64,000 nucleotides of DNA, taken from positions 124,001 through 188,000 of the forward strand of contig JACQFQ010000005.1 of the NCBI GenBank assembly GCA_016199985.1. The letters run 5' to 3'. The stretch comes from Verrucomicrobiota bacterium (GTDB taxonomy: Bacteria; Verrucomicrobiota; Verrucomicrobiia; Limisphaerales; UBA11320). Positions within the stretch are counted from its first letter, which is position 1; each line of letters opens with the position of its first letter. Below are positions 10,501 through 19,610 of this stretch, piece by piece. The notes under the pieces were generated by a model, which worked only from the letters and a program-made list of their open reading frames with translations, was not told the origin of the DNA and made no database searches. The translations under genes and the position numbers were made by a program.

Positions 10501-10987
10501 CCTCGGGTTTCGATAGCCGCAAATACGCTGAGCCACTGACAAAATAGGCCGCCGCCGCGTTGGGCTCGAGCTGAAGGGCAACATCCGCTTCGCGGATCGC
10601 CTGCTCCGCTTCGCCGGCCAGGAGGTGGGCGCTCGCAAGGTTCAAGCGCAGGTCGGGGTCGTTCGGGGCAATGCTCAGGGCTTTCGTGTAAGCGACGATG
10701 GCGTTGCTCGAATCGCCCTGGCCGATGAAGTTCCTTCCCGCGTTCATCAAGCTGAGGTACTGGTCCGAGGGGCCCGCAGACGAGGGCCCGCTGGATGAAT
10801 CAGGTCCGCCGCGTCCGCATCCGGAAAGCAGGCACATCAGCGCCAGGCAGCGCGCGAGCCCGGCGAATCGACCTCGCCGAGTAGCCTCGCCCCCAGGCGG
10901 GATCGAACAGCCTTCGCCCCCATCAGATCCCAACTGAGAGGCATCGGAAGAAACGCGAGACGCCGCGTTGGCTGGACCCGTGAGCAT
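7559..10987 (-). CDS. TPR + FG-GAP + ASPIC/UnbV-like (CRTAC1) protein, probable lipoprotein
   Basis: Lipobox-like MCLLSGC; TPR motifs (AIVAYTKALSIAPNDPDLRLNLASAHLLAGEAEQAI...); FG-GAP (EDWNRDGNMDVIV, ADFDNDLRPDFAV, ADFDGDCDSDVVL); NRSNASGIGCKVEI...VDSLLVHW. N-terminal start uncertain. Confidence 0.8.
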   Translation of the reverse strand: MLTGPANAASRVSSDASQLGSDGGEGCSIPPGGEATRRGRFAGLARCLALMCLLSGCGRGGPDSSSGPSSAGPSDQYLSLMNAGRNFIGQGDSSNAIVAYTKALSIAPNDPDLRLNLASAHLLAGEAEQAIREADVALQLEPNAAAAYFVSGSAYLRLSKPEAAVKAFENVKKIDPGEAATFFQLGMARMGLEQWTEAIAAFQEGIRMDPNHLHSLAHYQLAQSLLRAGRSDEAQKLLQLHAANSEGGGPAASAATFEKSKYIQPRVPFRLEQPRRDGIRIRFVDATSEILREGATRYAGPIGVVQAHPGAVNHLFVSEPGRGFRLLRNVSGKLEPDAQLLPLIPGAHYSRLLVGDLQNDRFEDVIVLGDKGSHLFQFGTNGLATDASSLGELGALRAVDGMLMDLDFTGKLDLVAVDASTAEVRVYRQYGPLHFTNITSASGIPASLRDAAHIQMEDWNRDGNMDVIVSRMTGPPMLLEKRRGGRLAPREITNGAPGVVFCAADFDNDLRPDFAVAGEEKITVCFNGGERREIPCPGARGIRQLVAVDYDNDGWLDLWAVGEQVRVWRNQGLGGFQEQTAQLGLDPWTVGAVSEVHFADFDGDCDSDVVLALANGGLRYLRNEGGNANSQIKLQLFGNRSNASGIGCKVEIATGGLRLLRTVHQLPVEVGVGNHQNVDSLLVHWFNWAQGAANVRVDCWQPFFAGELTIQEGSCPYLYVWDGGRFRFVTDILGAAPLGLPVSEVRYIEADPEELLWIGNDRTCRARDGKYQVQITEELREVLYLDEAKLVVVDHEPGVEVHSTSKLAPGKPFPGTELVALRNEHPLLRAETLDGRDVTEALRAVDGSRVSPGRPRIPQLRGLAEPHGVSLDFGAIDASKPLFLVMNGWIRFGGGMANIAASHDPSLPFPFPTLEAEVAPGEWTAVPVVVGAPAGKTKTILVDLGGHLPPGTRRLRLREAFEIHWDRIALMERAPDAHTTITSIAPNEADLHFRGFSSLQALPSDSPLTPDYDIVSSNPPWALTPGGWCTRYGDVSELLARRDEGLALINGGDELSLKFDASALPPRVAGSVREFFLRVDGWDKDSDFHVAAGAQVEPLPFHGLQDQRYGQEKRPPFPSDALHMKYNTRWVEGTVLRRAATR

Positions 10988-11295
10988 GGGCTCCGACGAT
11001 AGGCGGCAAGCCTTCGATTGACAAGAGACCGTGATTCAGTCCGATGAGACCACCCTGCCCGAACAGATTCAGGGAACCGGGGGCGAGGTGACCTTCGACA
11101 ACACGGGTCGAGGAGAGGCCAAGACGCGGCTTCATCGCATCGTGGAGCGTTCGCCCGGAACCCTCAGGCTCGAACGCATAACCCCATCTCTCTTGCTCGG
11201 GCTATCCCATGATCACTGGGTGAGCTGACACGCGGACGGACCCGCGCGCCCAAGGGAATTCTGCCTGGAAACCACGATCCGTCGGACTCACATCG

Positions 11296-13125
11296 TCAGC
11301 TCTTGGGATCCTTCGGCGGCCGGTCGGCGTCGAGGCGGGATTTGAACATGCTCGCGGCCAGCATCTCAATGATCGTCGATCCGCTCCCGCCGCCTCCCGA
11401 GCCGCCAGCCATGATGTCAGGCACCAGCTTGTGTCCGCTGCCGGCAAGCGCCCGGGCGATCTCAACGCTCACGTAGTTCTCCTGGTTGGTGGCCGCCACC
11501 TTCTGCTTGATCACGGTGGCCTCGGCCAAGCCGACGAGCTGGGTTTTCTCCGCCTCCGCCGAGCCGACCGTTCGGAGGACCCTTGCGTCGGCCTCCGCGA
11601 TCGCGGTCCTCGCCTTTGCCTCGCCCTCGGCCTTCTTGACGTTCGCCTGCGCCGCGAACTCCGCGATGGCGACGCTCCGCTCGGAGTCGACAACCTTTGC
11701 CTGCGTGTCCGCCAGCGCCTTCGCTTGTTGAAGCTCCTTGCGCACAACTTCTGCCAGTCGCTGAGTCTCGTAGGTGACCCGCTCCTGCTCGGCGATCTTC
11801 CGGTCAGTAAGGGTCTTCATCAGGTCGTCCGGCGGCGTGATGTCGCCGATCAGCGTGTCCACCGCGCCCACGTTGTAATCGCTCAGGGCCGCCGCGATCT
11901 TCTCCTTCGCGTCGGATTGACGGGCGGCGCGGTTCTTCAGGAACTCGATCACATCGGAGCCCTGCGCGGCGTTGCGAAAATAGTTGCCGATCGTCGGCTC
12001 GAGCACCTGGGTGACGAGATTCACCATGCTTCCGAAACGAGCGATGACCTTGGGCGCGTCGTTGCGCGGGATGTGGATGATCTGCGAGACGTCGAGGTTG
12101 AACTTGAACCCGTCGGAGGAGCGCACGGTGATCGTCGAAAGCTTTTCATCCAGCTTGTGGGCTTCCGATTTCCCGGTGGCCCAGTTCAGGACCACGTTCG
12201 CCGTCGGCACATTCTCGACCCGATGGGTGCGCGGATTGATGGCGTAGCGACCCGGATCGAGAGGCTCGGCCCAGACGCCCTTCTTTCCCTTTTCCACGAG
12301 ATTGCCGTGCTTGAACGCCTCCCCGGTGACGTCCCTGCCCGTCTCTCCCACGTAGGCAATGACGACGCCGGCGTGCGCGATGGGCACCTCCGTCATGTCG
12401 ACAGTCTCCACCGTGGCGAACCGAGGATTGATGAAGTACCGGCCCGCGAGCAGCACCTGCTCCTGCAGTCCCTTGTAACCGCCCGCGGTGATGAACGACT
12501 CGCCGTCCTGAAAGGAGTTGTGGCCTCCGACATTGATGCCCGCGATCTCGCCGGTGGGCAGGCTCTGGCCGTCCTTCGTCGTGATGACGCCGACGCGATT
12601 GTCGTCAATCTCCAGCGCGGCGACTTCCGTCACGGTGAAAAGCGACGTATTGATGCGGTAGGCGCCTGGAGGGATCACGGTGATCTGCGGGCCGCGTTGC
12701 CCGCCGTTTTGGAGGAACTCGCGAGCGTTCTGGTAGGAGTCGCACTCCACCTGCTTGGCCAGGACGCGTCCCCCGGAAAGCGGCACTCCGTCGCGCGCCT
12801 CCACGATTCCGATCATGCCTTCCTGCACCGTGAAGAACGGCACAAGACTCACCGTGTACTGCCAGGGCCACAGCCAGAAATGGAGGCCGGGAGCAAGGGT
12901 GTCGGCCTGTATGCCGGCTTCGCCCTCGAGAGCGATGATCTTGCCGTCGGGCAAATTGGCGCTGCGTCCGCCAAGCCCGAACTTCTTGGTCACTATCCCC
13001 ACCGCGTTGTTGGGCACAATGACCATGCCGAGGATCCGAATGAAGAACCTATAACCAACAACGACAGTCAGAATCGCTGCCGCCAGAACGAGCCACGGAA
13101 AGAGCCATTGAATATTTGGATTCAT
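11296..13125 (-). CDS. SPFH/band 7 (flotillin-like) membrane protein
   Basis: Start MNPNIQWLFPWLVLAAAILTVVVGYRFF; SPFH core followed by Ala/Glu-rich coiled coil (KALADTQAKVVDSERSVAIAEFAAQANVKKAEGEAKARTAIAEADA) and Gly-rich C-terminus. Confidence 0.85.
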   Translation of the reverse strand: MNPNIQWLFPWLVLAAAILTVVVGYRFFIRILGMVIVPNNAVGIVTKKFGLGGRSANLPDGKIIALEGEAGIQADTLAPGLHFWLWPWQYTVSLVPFFTVQEGMIGIVEARDGVPLSGGRVLAKQVECDSYQNAREFLQNGGQRGPQITVIPPGAYRINTSLFTVTEVAALEIDDNRVGVITTKDGQSLPTGEIAGINVGGHNSFQDGESFITAGGYKGLQEQVLLAGRYFINPRFATVETVDMTEVPIAHAGVVIAYVGETGRDVTGEAFKHGNLVEKGKKGVWAEPLDPGRYAINPRTHRVENVPTANVVLNWATGKSEAHKLDEKLSTITVRSSDGFKFNLDVSQIIHIPRNDAPKVIARFGSMVNLVTQVLEPTIGNYFRNAAQGSDVIEFLKNRAARQSDAKEKIAAALSDYNVGAVDTLIGDITPPDDLMKTLTDRKIAEQERVTYETQRLAEVVRKELQQAKALADTQAKVVDSERSVAIAEFAAQANVKKAEGEAKARTAIAEADARVLRTVGSAEAEKTQLVGLAEATVIKQKVAATNQENYVSVEIARALAGSGHKLVPDIMAGGSGGGGSGSTIIEMLAASMFKSRLDADRPPKDPKS

Positions 13126-13350
13126 ATGATGAGCTGCGACGGGTGTGAACGACCAGGCGCGACCTTCCAATGAAGGGCCGCGATATGCAATAAGATTGCC
13201 ACGACACAGGACGCCCCACTCCACAGGCGCGCATCCGCCTTGCGTCGCGCACGCCTTCCCTCAAATGTTAAATCACAAGATGCGACCCTGCGGGTCTGCT
13301 GGGCGCGAGTGGGCGGTCGGAGCGGTCGAGTGGTCGTCGTGGGGGGTCGT

Positions 13351-14361
13351 CTAGTATAAGAGCAGGTTCAACAGCTCGGTTCCGGCGGGCGCGAGCTCCC
13401 ATCGTCCCGCGGTTTGACGCAGCAGCTTTCTGCAGGAGCGCTGCTTCTGCTCAGCCTCGTTGACGTACAGGACCTGGCTCGACGCGAGGCTCTTCATTTC
13501 CGATGCGGCTCGCGGCGTGCACTCAAACGGGAGGCCCATGAAGTTCAACGCCAGCTCGTATCCCGCCGCGCCCTCCTTCTGCGCTCGAGGGTTCGGCCGA
13601 ATGAGGCCCGGATTGGCGCGGAGCCACGGAAAGTCCGTCGCCTTCACGAACACGCGGCACAGCTCGGCCTGGCCTCTCACCCACCGCGCCGGGCTGAACT
13701 TGCCGCCGGCGCGGCGTTGTTCCAAAAAGAGGTTCCAGGGATCCAGCCCCAGAAGATTGCGCCCATTCCAGTTGCCATGGTCGTTTCTCTCCCCTTCGCG
13801 GTTTCTGGAATGCCAATCGGCGTACCGAGGGTTGACCTGGAAATCGAACTCGAGATGAAGGTGGGCGCGATCCTTGCCGATCGACGCGCGCGTGTTTGTC
13901 GTGCGGCCCATCGTGGCGATCACCTCGCCCGCGTGAACCTCCGATCCCGCCCTCAGGCCCGGTTGGATGGCGGCGAGATGCGCGTAAAGCGAGCACAGCG
14001 TCAGCCCGTCCACGGCATGGCGGATCACAATATAGTTCCCGTAGTTCGAGAGCCCGCTGTGGGTGTTCACGTAAACCACCGTCCCGTTCGCCACCGCCAT
14101 CACCGGATCGATCGGCTCTCCCCGTCGGTCGGTCTTCTGATGCAGAATGTCCACGCCCTCGTGCAGCTGGCGTCCCTCGGTCCTCACGCATCCGAACGTC
14201 CCCGCGACCCAGGTCTTGCCCACCGTCGGCGCGAAGAACCGCGCCTCCCCGCCGGCCTCGAAGATCGCGCGATTCGCCGTGGGCAGCTGGAAGAGGGGCT
14301 CCGCGGATCGAGCCGTCAGGCAGGCCGCGGCGACGAGGAGCGTCAGGGAGGGACGGAGCAT
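13351..14361 (-). CDS. M23 family metallopeptidase (LytM-like)
   Basis: HEGVDIL, GNYIVIRH, LYAHLA and HLHLEFDF active-site motifs; N-terminal signal peptide. Confidence 0.88.
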   Translation of the reverse strand: MLRPSLTLLVAAACLTARSAEPLFQLPTANRAIFEAGGEARFFAPTVGKTWVAGTFGCVRTEGRQLHEGVDILHQKTDRRGEPIDPVMAVANGTVVYVNTHSGLSNYGNYIVIRHAVDGLTLCSLYAHLAAIQPGLRAGSEVHAGEVIATMGRTTNTRASIGKDRAHLHLEFDFQVNPRYADWHSRNREGERNDHGNWNGRNLLGLDPWNLFLEQRRAGGKFSPARWVRGQAELCRVFVKATDFPWLRANPGLIRPNPRAQKEGAAGYELALNFMGLPFECTPRAASEMKSLASSQVLYVNEAEQKQRSCRKLLRQTAGRWELAPAGTELLNLLLY

Positions 14362-14372
14362 GCGCGTCGCCG

Positions 14373-14978
14373 TCAGAATTTGTCCGCCTTCTTCTTGATC
14401 TCCGCGATCGTCAGCAGGCCGTCCACAATGCGCTCCATCTCCGCCGGCGTGGCGTCTGGGGTAAATCGAAGCACCCCGTCGGAAATGAGCCGCGTGATGA
14501 CGGGCGCCGCGAGCCAGCGATGCTCCTTGTCGAAGTCGCTGTAGATCACCAATCGCCTCCCCCGATTCGCGGCGGTGGAGTTCTCGAGCAGGGTTCTCCC
14601 CATGGAATTGAACTGCAGCTCGATCTCAGGCCCGCCGATCGTCGAGACCACCTTCGCGTCCGCAAGATAAGCCTCGGTCACGACGGGCTCCCGGTCGACG
14701 CTCACGCTGATGGGACTCGACCGCAGAACCTGCACCGTGACGATGCGATCGGTGCCGTCCCGGGTCGCCTCCAGATGAACGCGCACCGTGCTCACCACCT
14801 TCTTTCGGCTTTTCTTCTTCTTCGCGGCCGCCTTGTCATCAGGCTTGTCGGCGGGCTTGTCGGACGCCACGGCGGCGGCGGGCTTGCCCGTTTCTTCGAG
14901 AGCGATGGCGGTGTCCGCGACCGACGCCAACAAAACGCACAGGAAATAGGTGTTGAACGCGTGAAATCGAATCTTCAT
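14373..14978 (-). CDS. Hypothetical secreted protein with Lys-rich linker
   Basis: Likely start MKIRFHAFNTYFLCVLLASVADTAIA; Lys/Ala stretch AAAKKKKSRKK; stop 11 bp before the M23 gene. Confidence 0.6.
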   Translation of the reverse strand: MKIRFHAFNTYFLCVLLASVADTAIALEETGKPAAAVASDKPADKPDDKAAAKKKKSRKKVVSTVRVHLEATRDGTDRIVTVQVLRSSPISVSVDREPVVTEAYLADAKVVSTIGGPEIELQFNSMGRTLLENSTAANRGRRLVIYSDFDKEHRWLAAPVITRLISDGVLRFTPDATPAEMERIVDGLLTIAEIKKKADKF

Positions 14979-15026
14979 ATTCCGCCCGCTAAGCAATCGA
15001 ACCGCATCGGCAAAGTAAAGAGAGTT

Positions 15027-15119
15027 ATGGGCAAACAGAGCAACAAGGTCGAAAAACGTCGTCGCCGTGAGAGTTATCTGAAGCGCAGAAAAGAAAAGGC
15101 CAAGCCGAAGAAGGCTTGA
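15027..15119 (+). CDS. 30-aa highly basic small protein
   Basis: MGKQSNKVEKRRRRESYLKRRKEKAKPKKA* with purine-rich GAGAG upstream of ATG at 15027; in frame at the 3' end of the spurious ORF 13896..15119. Confidence 0.55.
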   Translation: MGKQSNKVEKRRRRESYLKRRKEKAKPKKA

Positions 15120-15355
15120 TCCTTGCCCGTCCCGCCAGCATCTGTCTCCCCTGCCCCGCGTCCGATCTTCATCGCGAAGACCGGCGCTTCATCGACCAGC
15201 CCGTCCGGGTTTAATCGCGTCGTGAGATTTCGCGGCGGTTCAATCCAACAGGGGATGTCCACGGCCGCGAGGGTGATCCAGAGTCGCTCGCGCGATGTCG
15301 TCGCGCCCGCGTCGGCCAAAGCCCAGCCCGCCAGGAAATGGGTGATGGGGCTCAT
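15074..15355 (-). pseudogene. Truncated metal-dependent hydrolase-like (YdjM-type) N-terminal fragment
   Basis: MSPITHFLAGWALADAG...RERLWITLAAV resembles the N-terminus of YdjM-like hydrolases, then diverges; only 93 aa. Starts 1 nt after the cytochrome stop (TGACATG). Confidence 0.4.
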
Positions 15356-15356
15356 G

Positions 15357-18300
15357 TCAATGCCGAGGGGACAATTGAAGAAACGCCACGAGGTCCCGGA
15401 GATCCTGCGGCGTCATGCCCGCTTCCAGACCCTCCGGCATCAATGAGGTTCCCGTGAACTCCATGCGGACGATTTGCGAGCGCGGAAGAGACTGCTTCAC
15501 GCCCGGAGGCATCCGCAGGACAACCGTCTGGGCGTTCTCCGCGTCCAGAATCCCGACGAGGGCTTCCCCGTCCCTCGTCTCGCATCGCACGCTGACGAAG
15601 CTGGGATTCACCGCCATGTTTGGATCCAGAATGTTGGACACCAAGTCTTCCACGCTCCGATGCGATTGATCGGTCAGATTCGGCCCCACCGAAGCGCCCA
15701 GCGGACCGACCTGGTGGCATTGCGCGCAGATCTTCGAGAACACCGCGCGTCCGTTCTCCGGATTCCCCGACTCCGGAAGCCTGGCGAGCCAGTCGTCAAC
15801 AAGGGTCTTCCGGCCGCCATATTCCTCATCGCTGAAAAACCGCGACGCGCGCTTCTGATTCTCCGGCGTCGCGCGACGCAGCAATTGTCGCCGTTGCTCC
15901 AGATCCAGGCTCAGTTCACCCGGTGAAATGGCGGCGCGCTCCAGCGCGTCTAGCAAAGCGCCTTGCCAGGCCTTTCGATAGCACAGGGCCTGGATCAATT
16001 CCGGCCGCAGCCGCGGCGTCAGCGAACGCCATCGTGAGAGAAGACCGGCCGCGGCGTCGGGAGCGCCGTTCAGCTTGAAAACATTCCAGGCCGCCCTCTG
16101 GATCTCGAAGGGCTCCCGGACATCCAGCAATCCCAAAAGCGTCTCCAGCATCGTCGAACGCTCCGCCAGCGCGAGCAATCCGATATGCGCCGCTCTTGCA
16201 GGGACCTGTTGGCCCGGGTCCTTCGCGATCCTCAGCGCTGTCGCCAAAATCGTTTTGCGAGCCTCCCCCAGGTCGACGGCGAGCCTCGCTGAAAGCTCCA
16301 ACGCGCCCCGGATCACGTCCGGGTCCGCATCCTGAAGGAAAGGCAGCAAAACCCCGCGAAACCCTCCGGTGATCGCGCGCTCCTTCGCGTCCACGGGGTC
16401 CCTCTCGGCGAGGCCGTTCAGGACGGCGGCCCGAACCGATGACGGAAGGCTCGACGCGGCCAAAAGCTCCAACGTTCGCTTCGCGCGTTCGGAGTCCACC
16501 GATCCCCACTGCTTTGCCGCGACCATCGCGAGTTCCCTCATCCCCCCGGCCAGAACCGCGGGAGGGCGGGACGCGAGTTCCGCCGAGGCCAGCGATCGAT
16601 TCAACAAATCCATCGCGTCCGACCGCCACGCGGCGAGAACAGCGAGCCGGGACCATCGCCAGGAAAAATCCCGGACCCAAACACGCGCCAGAGCTTCTCG
16701 TGTTTCCGGCCCCCACGCCGCGAGCAGGCCCGCGGTGAGCGCCGCTTGAAGGCGAACCCTCGGATGCTCATGATCCATGGCCCGGACGATCAGCCGTCCT
16801 CCCTCGCCCGCGAAGGACGGAAACTCCTCGGCCAGCAGGAGACCGTTCTCAAGCAGACCGGGATGTCGCTCGCCGAGAATCGCGACGAGGTCGTCCTGGG
16901 AAAACCGATTGAGCCCGGCGAGAGTCCAATAGGCGTGAAGCCGGGCGAGCGGTTCGGGCGAGTGGCGCGCGAGATCGCGAAGGCGCCGCTCGACCCGGAC
17001 ATCGGCGCGCTCGACGATCAGCCTCTGCGCTTGCCGCCTCCACCAAGGACGCGGATCGCCTAGACGCTTCGTCAACTCGGACGTCGGGAGCTTCCCCAGA
17101 TCGACAGCGGGCGTTGGGAGGCCGCCTTTGGGCGTGATCCGATAGATGCGCCCGCGATCCTCCCCCGCGCGAAGGTTGAGCTTGTCCTTCACCTTCTGGG
17201 GAATGTAGTCCGGATGCTCGATCACATCGCGCTGCATATCGATGAGGTAGAGCGCGCCGTCGGGCCCAGGCTCCAATCCGACGGGCCGGCACGCCGGATC
17301 GCGGCTGGCGAAAAACTCGCGCGCTGTCTCCCCTGGAGAGCGCGACGCCTTGAAGACAGGGCCGTCCTCGCTGAGCACATCGCGGTGAACAAGATTGCCC
17401 ACCACGTCGCAGACCGTCACGCTGCCCGCGAGATCGCCGCGGTATCCGGGCCCCGAGATGAATCCCACGCCTCCGGCCGACGAGAAATATCCGGCTTGTT
17501 CCGGATGGTTCACGCGCGTGGCGGCCACCGACACCGGGAAAATCCGCGCCATGTCCCCATGGTCGGAGATGCTCGCGGTTCCCTCCACGGGAAAGAGCCC
17601 CGCCGCGGCGTCGAGGTAGCGCGCCGCGAGGACCTGCTGCTGGATGTGATTGATATTGTATGTCGAGAAGCGATGCCCCCAATCATCAAAGACCAGGCCA
17701 AAGCCGCCGCTCGTCGGAAACGTCCGACGCAGATCCCGGCCATCGAAAGTGAAACTAAAATCACTGTCGCGAAGGTCCAGGGGCGCGCCGGGCGATTTCG
17801 CCGATATCACGACGCCGCCGTTGCCTCCGTTCACGGCATGAACGCGATTGTCGAGTCCCCATCGGAGGCCGCTGAGATTGCTGTCCGTCACGCCGAGCTT
17901 GAAGCCCTTCAGCACCACTTCGCGGACATCCGCGCGTCCGTCGCCATCGAGATCCTGAAGAAAAAGGATCTCCGGCGGCGCGGCGACAAGCACTCCGCCG
18001 CGACACGCCAGAATGGAAGTCGGGAAGCTGAGGTTCTCGGCGAAGACCGTGCTGCGATCCACTCGGCCGTCATGGTCCGTGTCCTCGAGCAAACGGATCG
18101 CGCCTCCCGGCCTGTGGTCGGGTCCGATCCCAAGAGGGTAATCCCGCATCTCCACGACGTAGCAGCGTCCCCGCTCGTCGAAGGTCAGAGCGACGGGATC
18201 CACCACTTGAGGCTCCCGCGCGAAGAGGCTCATCGTCAGATCCGGGTGAAGCGCGTACGGGGGAGATGCTGGCGCCTCTCCCGAGATAACTCCGCCGCGC

Positions 18301-18380
18301 GTGAGGCTGGTGGACGCCGAGAGCAACCAGATCCATGAGAACGCTTGCGTTCTCCGCTGGGCAGAAAGATAGGAACTCAT
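15357..18380 (-). CDS. PVC-type cytochrome / membrane-bound dehydrogenase with C-terminal heme-binding domain (TIGR02604/TIGR02603-like)
   Basis: N-terminal propeller (FDERGRCYVVEMRDYPLG, GALYLIDMQRDVIEHPDYIP), HEAT-like middle, C-terminal CAQCH heme motif with VGPNLTDQSHRSVEDLVSNILDPNMAVNPSF. Confidence 0.9.
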   Translation of the reverse strand: MSSYLSAQRRTQAFSWIWLLSASTSLTRGGVISGEAPASPPYALHPDLTMSLFAREPQVVDPVALTFDERGRCYVVEMRDYPLGIGPDHRPGGAIRLLEDTDHDGRVDRSTVFAENLSFPTSILACRGGVLVAAPPEILFLQDLDGDGRADVREVVLKGFKLGVTDSNLSGLRWGLDNRVHAVNGGNGGVVISAKSPGAPLDLRDSDFSFTFDGRDLRRTFPTSGGFGLVFDDWGHRFSTYNINHIQQQVLAARYLDAAAGLFPVEGTASISDHGDMARIFPVSVAATRVNHPEQAGYFSSAGGVGFISGPGYRGDLAGSVTVCDVVGNLVHRDVLSEDGPVFKASRSPGETAREFFASRDPACRPVGLEPGPDGALYLIDMQRDVIEHPDYIPQKVKDKLNLRAGEDRGRIYRITPKGGLPTPAVDLGKLPTSELTKRLGDPRPWWRRQAQRLIVERADVRVERRLRDLARHSPEPLARLHAYWTLAGLNRFSQDDLVAILGERHPGLLENGLLLAEEFPSFAGEGGRLIVRAMDHEHPRVRLQAALTAGLLAAWGPETREALARVWVRDFSWRWSRLAVLAAWRSDAMDLLNRSLASAELASRPPAVLAGGMRELAMVAAKQWGSVDSERAKRTLELLAASSLPSSVRAAVLNGLAERDPVDAKERAITGGFRGVLLPFLQDADPDVIRGALELSARLAVDLGEARKTILATALRIAKDPGQQVPARAAHIGLLALAERSTMLETLLGLLDVREPFEIQRAAWNVFKLNGAPDAAAGLLSRWRSLTPRLRPELIQALCYRKAWQGALLDALERAAISPGELSLDLEQRRQLLRRATPENQKRASRFFSDEEYGGRKTLVDDWLARLPESGNPENGRAVFSKICAQCHQVGPLGASVGPNLTDQSHRSVEDLVSNILDPNMAVNPSFVSVRCETRDGEALVGILDAENAQTVVLRMPPGVKQSLPRSQIVRMEFTGTSLMPEGLEAGMTPQDLRDLVAFLQLSPRH

Positions 18381-18422
18381 GGCGAAAAGCAGCCGAATGG
18401 GCCTCAGAAGCTCTCGCCCGAA

Positions 18423-18851
18423 TCAGAGCCCCCGCATTCCGCCCCCCATCCCGCACCCCGCAACACTGAGAACGAGATCCACCAGAAAAAGCACGAGGGA
18501 AAAGCAGAGCCCGCAAGCGAGCCGGGCGCCGTCGCCGTTGAGAAAGCGGCGGGCGAGCCAGAAGCCACAGTAGAGGCCGGCGGCGGCACTGCCGAGCAAT
18601 CCGACCGGGACGGCAACGCCGCCCCGAGGCGTGACGGCGGCGAAGAGGACGGTGAGAAGGGGCGCCGAGATGAACACTCCGAAGAAAACCAGCCAATCCT
18701 TCGGTTGAATCGGGATGCGCCTCGAACCCTCGGGCGCGACGGGAGGCCAGGTCGCCGAGGCTTCCCCAGAGGCCGTCGTTGCGCAGTTCGGGCAAGACGC
18801 CCCGGGCGGTGTCGCGCCGCACATCGGACAGGAAGAGTTAGGATCCGCCAT
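18423..18851 (-). CDS. Small membrane protein with N-terminal zinc ribbon
   Basis: CPMCGATPPGASCPNC followed by about three hydrophobic helices. Confidence 0.7.
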   Translation of the reverse strand: MADPNSSCPMCGATPPGASCPNCATTASGEASATWPPVAPEGSRRIPIQPKDWLVFFGVFISAPLLTVLFAAVTPRGGVAVPVGLLGSAAAGLYCGFWLARRFLNGDGARLACGLCFSLVLFLVDLVLSVAGCGMGGGMRGL

Positions 18852-19010
18852 ACGTGAGCTCCAATGAACTCCGACAGGGACCCGTTGTCACGAAACAAAC
18901 GACCACGGCGGGCTCGCTGACGCTCGCGCCGAAAGGCGTTCTGCGCGCTCGCCTTTTGTAGGGCGGCCTGTTTTCCTTGGCAGGCCTCGCAGGGCCCGTT
19001 ACACATCCAG

Positions 19011-19031
19011 GATTGATTGATTGATTGATTG
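19011..19031 (+). repeat. Tetranucleotide microsatellite (GATT)5
   Basis: gattgattgattgattgattg, ending 3 nt before ATG at 19035. Confidence 0.95.
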
Positions 19032-19034
19032 CGC

Positions 19035-19559
19035 ATGAACCTTACCGAAGCCCAAAAGCAAAAAGTCACCGAATGGATTCAGCAGGGACTCAAGCTGTCC
19101 GATATCCAGAACCGGCTCGCCTCGGAGCTGAGCGTGAAGATGACTTACATGGAAGTGAAGATGGTGCTGGCTGAGCTCGAGCTGCGGCCCAAGGATCAGG
19201 AGCCTCCCAAGGCCATGCACAACTTTGCCGGCGCCGCGGCGGCCCCCGCTGGAGCGGGCGCAATGCCTCCTGCCGCAGGCTCGGCCCCCGACGAGCCCAT
19301 GCTCAGCCCCGCCACGCCGCACGATGGCGCCCCGCCGAGCGCGGGAGGGGTTTCCGTCACCGTCGACACCGTCACCCGTCCCGGCTCGGTCGTCAGCGGG
19401 AAGGTCACCTTCAGCGACCAGAAAACGGCGGAGTGGTATCTCGACCAGTATGGTCGCCTCGGGTTCGCCCCGACGGAGAAGGGCTATCGTCCGTCCCAGC
19501 TGGATCTGGTCGCGTTCCAAACCGAGCTTCAAAGCCAGCTCGCCCGGTTCGGGTATTGA
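19035..19559 (+). CDS. Hypothetical protein (HTH-like N-terminus, Ala/Pro linker, C-terminal conserved-looking domain)
   Basis: MNLTEAQKQKVTEWIQQGLKLSDIQNRLASELSVKMTYMEVKMVLAELEL...; first gene of the + strand cluster. Confidence 0.75.
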   Translation: MNLTEAQKQKVTEWIQQGLKLSDIQNRLASELSVKMTYMEVKMVLAELELRPKDQEPPKAMHNFAGAAAAPAGAGAMPPAAGSAPDEPMLSPATPHDGAPPSAGGVSVTVDTVTRPGSVVSGKVTFSDQKTAEWYLDQYGRLGFAPTEKGYRPSQLDLVAFQTELQSQLARFGY

Positions 19560-19610
19560 ACGAGAAGATTTCAGTTGGTTCACCGATCGATTTCCTCTAA
19601 ACGGGCTTCC

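Noticed and set aside
11431-13173. 580-aa plus-strand ORF opposite the SPFH gene
   Set aside because: Antisense frame; the sense frame has clear SPFH domain and coiled coil.
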